This document shows, in pieces, positions 59,493 to 64,000 of a stretch of DNA of 64,000 bases. The stretch covers positions 1-64,000 of the forward strand of contig CAZTQN010000021.1 of NCBI GenBank assembly GCA_964615765.1, read 5' to 3'. The DNA is from CAZTQN01 sp964615765 (GTDB lineage: Bacteria > Planctomycetota > Phycisphaerae > Phycisphaerales > UBA1924). Under the pieces are notes generated by a model. It saw only the letters and a list, made by a program, of their open reading frames with translations. It was not told the origin of the DNA and searched no databases. A program made the translations under genes and the position numbers. Positions within the stretch are counted from its first letter, which is position 1. The number at the start of each line of letters is the position of its first letter.

Positions 59493-61397
59493 GTGAGTCG
59501 CAGCACGTCAACGACGAGCCAACCGGGGTCACCTGTCGAGGGGTCGGCGACGACGGCGGGGGCGGGGCCGTCGCGCGGGTGGTGGCCGCGGCATGTGCTG
59601 GCGCGCGGGGAATCGGTGGTGGCGTGGTCGGGGCTGGTGTCGGCTGGGGCGGTGGCGGTGGCGATGGTGGGCGCGACGGCGTGGGGCATGCGCGACGCCG
59701 GGGCGCGGACGCGGGCGGCGGAGATGGAACGCACGCTGTCGGTCGGCGCGTCGGTGGCGGCGATGGTGAATCAGTTGACGGCGCCGGACGACCTGACAGC
59801 GCTGCGATCGCTGGTCGCGGGCGTGCCGGCGGCGACGGGCGTGACGCGCGTGCGCGTGCTGGCGGCGGGGGCGGACGTGGTGCTGGCGGACTCGGCGCCG
59901 AACGTGCGGTATGCGCCGCTGCCCGAGACGTGGGGCGAGACCTCGGGCGGTCTCAAGGAACGGCTGTCGCGCCAGGACGCGTCGGGGAGCGAGGTCACGG
60001 TGCCGGTGACGTTCCGCGACCGCGGGGCGGCGCTGGTGACGGTGCGCACCGACGCGGGCGGGGCGGCGGCGGCGTGGTCGATCGCGGCGGGGAACGGGGC
60101 CATCGGGGCCGGGTGCATGGTGCTGGTGTGGGCCGCGTACCGCGGGATGCGCCGGCGGATGCGCGTGGTCGGGGCGGTGCGGGATGCGCTGCGCGCGGTG
60201 GCGGCGGGCGAGCGCTCGCCCGAGACGCTGGCGATCGCCGCGAGTCTCGGGCCTGAGGCGGGCGCGTGGAACCGGCTGGTGCGCGACGCGGCCCAGCAAG
60301 AGCGGCGCGAGGCCCGCGAGCGGCAGTCGCGCCAGGGGGACGGGCTCTCGAAGAAGGACGGCGATCTGGCGGGCGTGCTCGACGGGCTGTGGCAGGGGTT
60401 GATGGTCGTCGACGAGCGCGGCGTGATCCGCTTTGCCAACGGAGCCGCCGCGATCTTCGTCGGGGCCAAGCGGGAGGACCTGGAAGGCCAGACGCTGTCG
60501 CCCAAGGTGTGCGACGAGCAGGTGCGGGAACTGGTGCTCAAGACGGCGAGCGGGGCGCAGCGGGCCCGCGGGGCCGTCGAGGTTCGGCGCGCGGGGGCCG
60601 AGCCGGGCGCGGTGGGGAGTCTCTTGCGGTACAACGTGCGTCCGCTGCGCGCGGGGGAGCGGTCGGGGGCGCTGGTGGTGATCGAGGACATCACGCAGCA
60701 GCGCGTTGCGGACGATGCGCGGAACGCGTTCGTGGCGTCGGCGACGCACGAGCTGCGCACGCCGCTCACCAACGTGCGGCTGTACGTGGACCAACTGGTG
60801 GAAGAGCCGAACCTGGAGGCGGGCAAGCGTGCGCAGGCGCTGAACGTGGTGAGCCAGGAGATCCGTCGGCTGGAGCGGCTGGTGGGCGACATCCTGAGCG
60901 TGTCGGAGATCGAGGCGGGGCAGATGGCGCTGCACCGGGACGAGGTGCGGCTGGAGCCGATCTTCGAGGAGATGCGGGCGGACTTCGAGGAGCAGGCGCG
61001 GCAGAAGGGGCTGCGGCTGTCGTTCGAACTGCCGCCCAAGTGGCCGCGGCTGGTGGGGGATCGTGACAAGATCGTGCTGGCGCTGCACAACCTGGTGGGC
61101 AACGCGATCAAGTATACGCCCGCGGGCGGGCAGGTGCTGGTGCATGTGAGCGAGGAGCAGGGGAAGCTGTCGGTGGAAGTGGCCGACACGGGGATCGGGA
61201 TCGCCGAGGAAGAGGCGGACCTGGTGTTCGAGAAGTTCTACCGGGCCAAGGACAAGCGGGTCTCGACGATCACGGGGACGGGGCTGGGGCTGTCGATCGC
61301 GCGGGAGGTGATCCGGTTGCACGGCGGGGACATCGGGGTCAAGTCGAAGCTGGACCAGGGGACGACGTTCACGGTGAACCTGCCGCTGGCGGCGTGA
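59493..61397 (+). CDS. Membrane sensor histidine kinase with PAS domain
   Basis: 634 aa from a GTG at 59493, with AAAGGGG upstream; the frame runs open well beyond, but without sequence resembling a domain. Transmembrane helix 1 is at 42-65, an extracytoplasmic sensor region at 66-190 and helix 2 at about 194-216; a HAMP-like linker follows. A PAS-like domain (292-402) precedes HisKA with His419 in ASATHELRTPLTNV, the N box HNLVGNAIKYTP (532-543), DTGIGI (565-570) and GTGLGLSIA (595-603). No response regulator is adjacent. It is followed by a STAS gene and secretion ATPase on the same strand. Confidence 0.93.
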   Translation: MSRSTSTTSQPGSPVEGSATTAGAGPSRGWWPRHVLARGESVVAWSGLVSAGAVAVAMVGATAWGMRDAGARTRAAEMERTLSVGASVAAMVNQLTAPDDLTALRSLVAGVPAATGVTRVRVLAAGADVVLADSAPNVRYAPLPETWGETSGGLKERLSRQDASGSEVTVPVTFRDRGAALVTVRTDAGGAAAAWSIAAGNGAIGAGCMVLVWAAYRGMRRRMRVVGAVRDALRAVAAGERSPETLAIAASLGPEAGAWNRLVRDAAQQERREARERQSRQGDGLSKKDGDLAGVLDGLWQGLMVVDERGVIRFANGAAAIFVGAKREDLEGQTLSPKVCDEQVRELVLKTASGAQRARGAVEVRRAGAEPGAVGSLLRYNVRPLRAGERSGALVVIEDITQQRVADDARNAFVASATHELRTPLTNVRLYVDQLVEEPNLEAGKRAQALNVVSQEIRRLERLVGDILSVSEIEAGQMALHRDEVRLEPIFEEMRADFEEQARQKGLRLSFELPPKWPRLVGDRDKIVLALHNLVGNAIKYTPAGGQVLVHVSEEQGKLSVEVADTGIGIAEEEADLVFEKFYRAKDKRVSTITGTGLGLSIAREVIRLHGGDIGVKSKLDQGTTFTVNLPLAA

Positions 61398-61457
61398 GCG
61401 TGAGCGGGCTTCGGGCGGCGGGGTGCGTGTGGTGATGCGGCCCGGGAGGTTGGTCGG

Positions 61458-61793
61458 ATGGAGATCAACGAACAGACGCAGGGGGCGGTGGCGGTGCTGA
61501 GGCCGCGTGGTCCCTTGTGCGCGGGGGACGCGGACCAGTTCAAGGCGCGGGCGCACAGCGTGATCGGGAAGTCGCTCGGGCGGTTCATCCTGGACGCGTC
61601 GGAGATCGCGTACGTGGACAGCCGGGGGCTGGAGGTGCTGAAGGAGACGACGCAGGCGATGAGCCAGAGCGGGCGGACGCTGCGGATCTGCGGGGCCAAC
61701 GAGACGGTGCGCGAGGTGCTGGACCTGACGGGCCTGGCGGACATGTTCGAGCACTACACGGACGTGGGCTCGGCGGTGAGGAGCTTCCTGTGA
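61458..61793 (+). CDS. STAS-domain protein (anti-sigma factor antagonist type)
   Basis: 111 aa, the usual length of SpoIIAA/RsbV-like proteins. ILDASEIAYVDSRGLEVL (about 45-62) contains the conserved D-S-x-G core, with Ser56 as the residue that the partner kinase would phosphorylate. The N-terminus MEINEQTQGAVAVLRPRG is the first strand. No matching anti-sigma kinase or sigma-B-type factor is next to it; instead the stop overlaps the GTG of the secretion ATPase, so it is translated with it. It is a likely substrate of a PP2C-type phosphatase such as that at 53338-55125, but this is inference. Confidence 0.93.
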   Translation: MEINEQTQGAVAVLRPRGPLCAGDADQFKARAHSVIGKSLGRFILDASEIAYVDSRGLEVLKETTQAMSQSGRTLRICGANETVREVLDLTGLADMFEHYTDVGSAVRSFL

Positions 61794-63622
61794 ACCAGCC
61801 CGGAGCCGGCAACAGTGCGGGCGGCGGAGCGGGCGGGGGCACGCCCGGTCGGGCGGCGCGCACGCGCGTGGGTGAGACGCTCGTGCAGCAGGGCGCGATC
61901 ACACGGGAGCAGCTCGACGAAGCGCTGAGCAAGCAGCGCTCGAGCGGGCGGATGCTGGGCGAGCTGCTCGTCGAGCAGGGTGTGATCTCGAACCTGGTGC
62001 TGGTGCGGGCGCTGGGCGCGACGCTGGGCGTGCCGGGGGCGGTGATCCGGCACGGGCTGATCGACCCGGCGATGATGAAGCTGCTGTCGGAGGAGGAGTG
62101 CCTCAGGCTGAAGGTGCTCCCGATGTTCCGGGTTCACGACGCGCTGACGGTGGCGATGGCCGAGCCGCAGAGCCTGCCGACGATCGACCGGTTGCGGCAG
62201 ATCACGGGGCTGAAGATCCGCCCGGTGCTGGCGCTCGAGAGCAACATCCAGGAGTACGTGAAGAAGTATTCGGGCGGGAACGTGGACATCGACGCGTTCC
62301 TGACGAGCCTGGCGGACCAGGACGTCGAGGTGGTGGAGCGGGAGCAGGTGGACGAGGGTCCGGTGACGGACCTGGACCGGATGATCGCCGGCTCGCCGAT
62401 CGTGAACCTGGTGAACGTCGCGTTGATGACGGCGGTGAAGGAGCGGGCGAGCGACATCCACATCGAGCCGGAGAAGCGCGGGACGCGGATCCGGTATCGC
62501 AAGGACGGGGTTCTGCGGGACTTGATGAAGCCGCCGCCGGGGATGCACGCGCAGATCGTGGCCCGCGTGAAGATCATCGGGAAGATGGACATCGCGGAGA
62601 AGCGGCTGCCGCAGGGCGGGCGGGTGCACATCGTGGCGGACGGGCAGGAGATCGACCTGCGCGTGTCGAGCATGCCGACGCTGCTGGGCGAGAAGATCGT
62701 GATCCGCGTGCTGGACAAGCGGAACCTGCGGGTGCGGATGGAGGACCTGGGGTTCCGGCCCGAGGCGCTGATCACGTTCAAGTCGATCCTGTCGGCGGAG
62801 CACGGGCTGGCGCTGGTGACGGGCCCGACGGGCTCGGGCAAGACGACGACGCTGTACTCGGCGCTGGACCTGTTGCGGTCGCCGGAAGTGAACATCGTGA
62901 CCGTCGAGGACCCGGTGGAGTATCAGCTCGACCTGGTGAACCAGCTGCAGGTGAGCGAGCCGATCGGGCTGACGTTCGCGCGGGCGCTGCGCGAGATCCT
63001 GCGGCAGGACCCGGACGTGATCATGGTTGGTGAGATCCGCGACCACGACACGGCGCGGACGGCGGTGCAGGCGGCGCTGACGGGGCACCTGGTGCTGGCG
63101 ACGCTGCACACCAACGACGCGCCGAGCGCCGTGAGCCGCCTGGTGGACATGGGGATCGAGCCGTATCTGCTGTCGGCGGCGCTGAACGGGGCGGTGGCGC
63201 AGCGGCTGGCGCGGACGATCTGCTCGGCGTGCGCGACGAAGTACTACCCGAGCGAGCAGGTGCTGCGCGACGCGGCCCTGGAGGAGCACGCGGGGCGCCC
63301 GTTCCGCAAGGGCGCCGGGTGCCGTCAGTGTCACGACTCGGGGTTCCAGGGTCGGTGCGGGATCTACGAGGTGATGGAGGTGACGCCGGACGTTCGGCGG
63401 ATGGTGCACCACAACTCGGCGGCGCACGAGATCCGCGAGAAGCTGTCGGAGCGCGGGTCGCTCTCGCTGCGGCAGGAGGGCGTGCTGCTGGCGCTCGAGG
63501 GGCGGACGAGCCTGGAAGAAGTGCTGCGCGTGACGCACAACGACGACGAGGACCCGGCGGCGGCGGATCGCTCGCGCGGGCTCGATGATGGGCCCGGCGC
63601 GGCGCGGAAGGAGGCCGCGTGA
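61790..63622 (+). CDS. Type IV pilus/type II secretion assembly ATPase (PilB/GspE)
   Basis: 610 aa from the GTG at 61790, which overlaps the STAS stop (GTGA) and has GAGGAG upstream. The N-terminal domain (25-165) is the PilB/GspE N1 fold with LVQQGAITREQLDEAL. The motor has Walker A GPTGSGKTTT (345-354), Asp box TVEDPVE (371-377), Walker B IMVGEIRD (411-418) and His box TLHTNDA (438-444). The zinc tetracysteine motif has Cys478, Cys481, Cys511 and Cys514. It powers assembly of pili or pseudopili at the inner membrane. Next is its partner platform protein, overlapping by four bases. Confidence 0.95.
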   Translation: MNQPGAGNSAGGGAGGGTPGRAARTRVGETLVQQGAITREQLDEALSKQRSSGRMLGELLVEQGVISNLVLVRALGATLGVPGAVIRHGLIDPAMMKLLSEEECLRLKVLPMFRVHDALTVAMAEPQSLPTIDRLRQITGLKIRPVLALESNIQEYVKKYSGGNVDIDAFLTSLADQDVEVVEREQVDEGPVTDLDRMIAGSPIVNLVNVALMTAVKERASDIHIEPEKRGTRIRYRKDGVLRDLMKPPPGMHAQIVARVKIIGKMDIAEKRLPQGGRVHIVADGQEIDLRVSSMPTLLGEKIVIRVLDKRNLRVRMEDLGFRPEALITFKSILSAEHGLALVTGPTGSGKTTTLYSALDLLRSPEVNIVTVEDPVEYQLDLVNQLQVSEPIGLTFARALREILRQDPDVIMVGEIRDHDTARTAVQAALTGHLVLATLHTNDAPSAVSRLVDMGIEPYLLSAALNGAVAQRLARTICSACATKYYPSEQVLRDAALEEHAGRPFRKGAGCRQCHDSGFQGRCGIYEVMEVTPDVRRMVHHNSAAHEIREKLSERGSLSLRQEGVLLALEGRTSLEEVLRVTHNDDEDPAAADRSRGLDDGPGAARKEAA

Positions 63623-64000
63623 AGTTCGCGTACCGCGGCTATGACCGGGCCGGGGCGGCCTCGGCGGGGGAGATCGAGGCGGGCACTCCCGGCGAGGCGA
63701 TCGACCTGCTGCGCCGGCGCGGGCTGTTTGTCGTGGGCGAGCCGACGCCCGCGGGGAGCGGCGCCCGCGCGGAGCAGCGCGGAAACGGCGGCGGCGGAGG
63801 GGGCGGCGGGGGTCGCGGGCGGGGCGGGCGGCTGCGCGATATGTCCGTGTTCGTGCGCCAGCTCTCGGTGCTGGTCTCGACGGGCACGCCGGTGGTCGAC
63901 GCGATCGCCGCGCTGGAGCGGCCCGTGCCGTCGGGGCGGTGGCGGGCGGCGCTCGAGGACATCCGGCATCGGATGGAAGAAGGCTCGCCCTTGTCGATGG
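63619..64000 (+). CDS. Inner-membrane platform protein PilC/GspF, N-terminal part
   Basis: Cut by the right edge after 127 codons. The GTG at 63619 overlaps the stop of the ATPase gene and has AGGAGG (63610-63614) close upstream. The start KFAYRGYDRAGAASAGEIEAGTPGEAIDLLRRRG is the typical GspF/PilC opening ('F.Y...D..G....G...A.....A...L...G'). A Gly/Arg-rich linker with a poly-Gly run (about residues 55-75) replaces the usual short linker. Then LRDMSVFVRQLSVLVSTGTPVVDAI is the first T2SF domain. It forms the membrane platform turned by the ATPase. Confidence 0.93.
   Translation, partial: MKFAYRGYDRAGAASAGEIEAGTPGEAIDLLRRRGLFVVGEPTPAGSGARAEQRGNGGGGGGGGGRGRGGRLRDMSVFVRQLSVLVSTGTPVVDAIAALERPVPSGRWRAALEDIRHRMEEGSPLSM

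Noticed and set aside
59529..61754. Minus-strand open frame opposite the histidine-kinase gene
   Set aside because: It is a His/Arg/Pro-rich shadow; all kinase motifs are on the plus strand.
63775..63835. Poly-Gly stretch in pilC/gspF as a sequencing artefact
   Set aside because: The frame stays open through it and the T2SF domain continues in frame, so it is more likely a real linker.

Overview
The window is high-GC bacterial chromosome in which genes are closely packed on both strands and third codon positions are nearly all G or C. Several marks together point to a planctomycete of the class Phycisphaerae. Five secreted proteins carry a 'GC-type' dockerin, a paired repeat around VQD(I/L)FD(F/Y)L that ends in GC. 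There is also a PAPG-type PEP-CTERM tail, a protein with an LEPR-XLL-like N-terminal motif, many prepilin-type (FTLIE) proteins, an McsA/McsB pair, and lipid A and heptose genes. This placement is an inference from family content; no rRNA or other marker gene is in the window.

Layout. 1-6195: the end of glmS, a large GH38-like dockerin protein, and two lipoproteins. 6208-15670 (minus strand): mcsB and mcsA, rpmB, four tandem pseudopilin genes, a DegT-type aminotransferase, dnaA, a 0.6-kb AT-richer gap with a DnaA-box-like site, and a GNAT enzyme. 15839-22394 (plus): an unknown membrane protein, a prepilin-type protein behind an unusual leader, a lamin-tail/dockerin protein, a double FKBP protein and a DUF2798 protein. 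22398-26711 (minus): ASCH, hldE, lpxK, a membrane protein and maf. 27057-41684: a nitrilase, three more dockerin proteins, a PEP-CTERM protein, a zinc/cadmium-type P-ATPase, gpsA, an S1/P1-like hydrolase and pyrR. 41722-49776: truncated hemoglobin, a DUF4258/DUF2283 pair, an APC permease, a PilZ protein, mfd and apaG. 49937-55125: a C45-type hydrolase and a regulatory cluster of ECF sigma factor, membrane anti-sigma candidate and FHA-GAF-SpoIIE phosphatase. 55168-59149 (minus): purK, purE and a surface CARDB protein. 59493-64000: histidine kinase, STAS protein, pilB/gspE and the start of pilC/gspF.

How the genes fit together. Core functions include cell-wall precursor supply (glmS), LPS core and lipid A synthesis (hldE, lpxK), phospholipid precursor supply (gpsA), purine synthesis (purE, purK), replication initiation (dnaA), transcription-coupled repair (mfd) and protein quality control by arginine phosphorylation (mcsA, mcsB). 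The window is rich in type IV pilus/type II secretion parts: an ATPase, an inner-membrane platform protein, four small pseudopilins, one large prepilin-type protein and a PilZ protein. It is equally rich in large exported proteins with dockerin, PEP-CTERM or LEPR-like anchoring signals. This suggests a heavily decorated cell surface fed by a pseudopilus-type export system. Two clusters of signalling genes (sigma/anti-sigma/phosphatase, and kinase/STAS next to the secretion ATPase) could link environmental signals to that machinery. No CRISPR array, insertion sequence, tRNA or rRNA was found.
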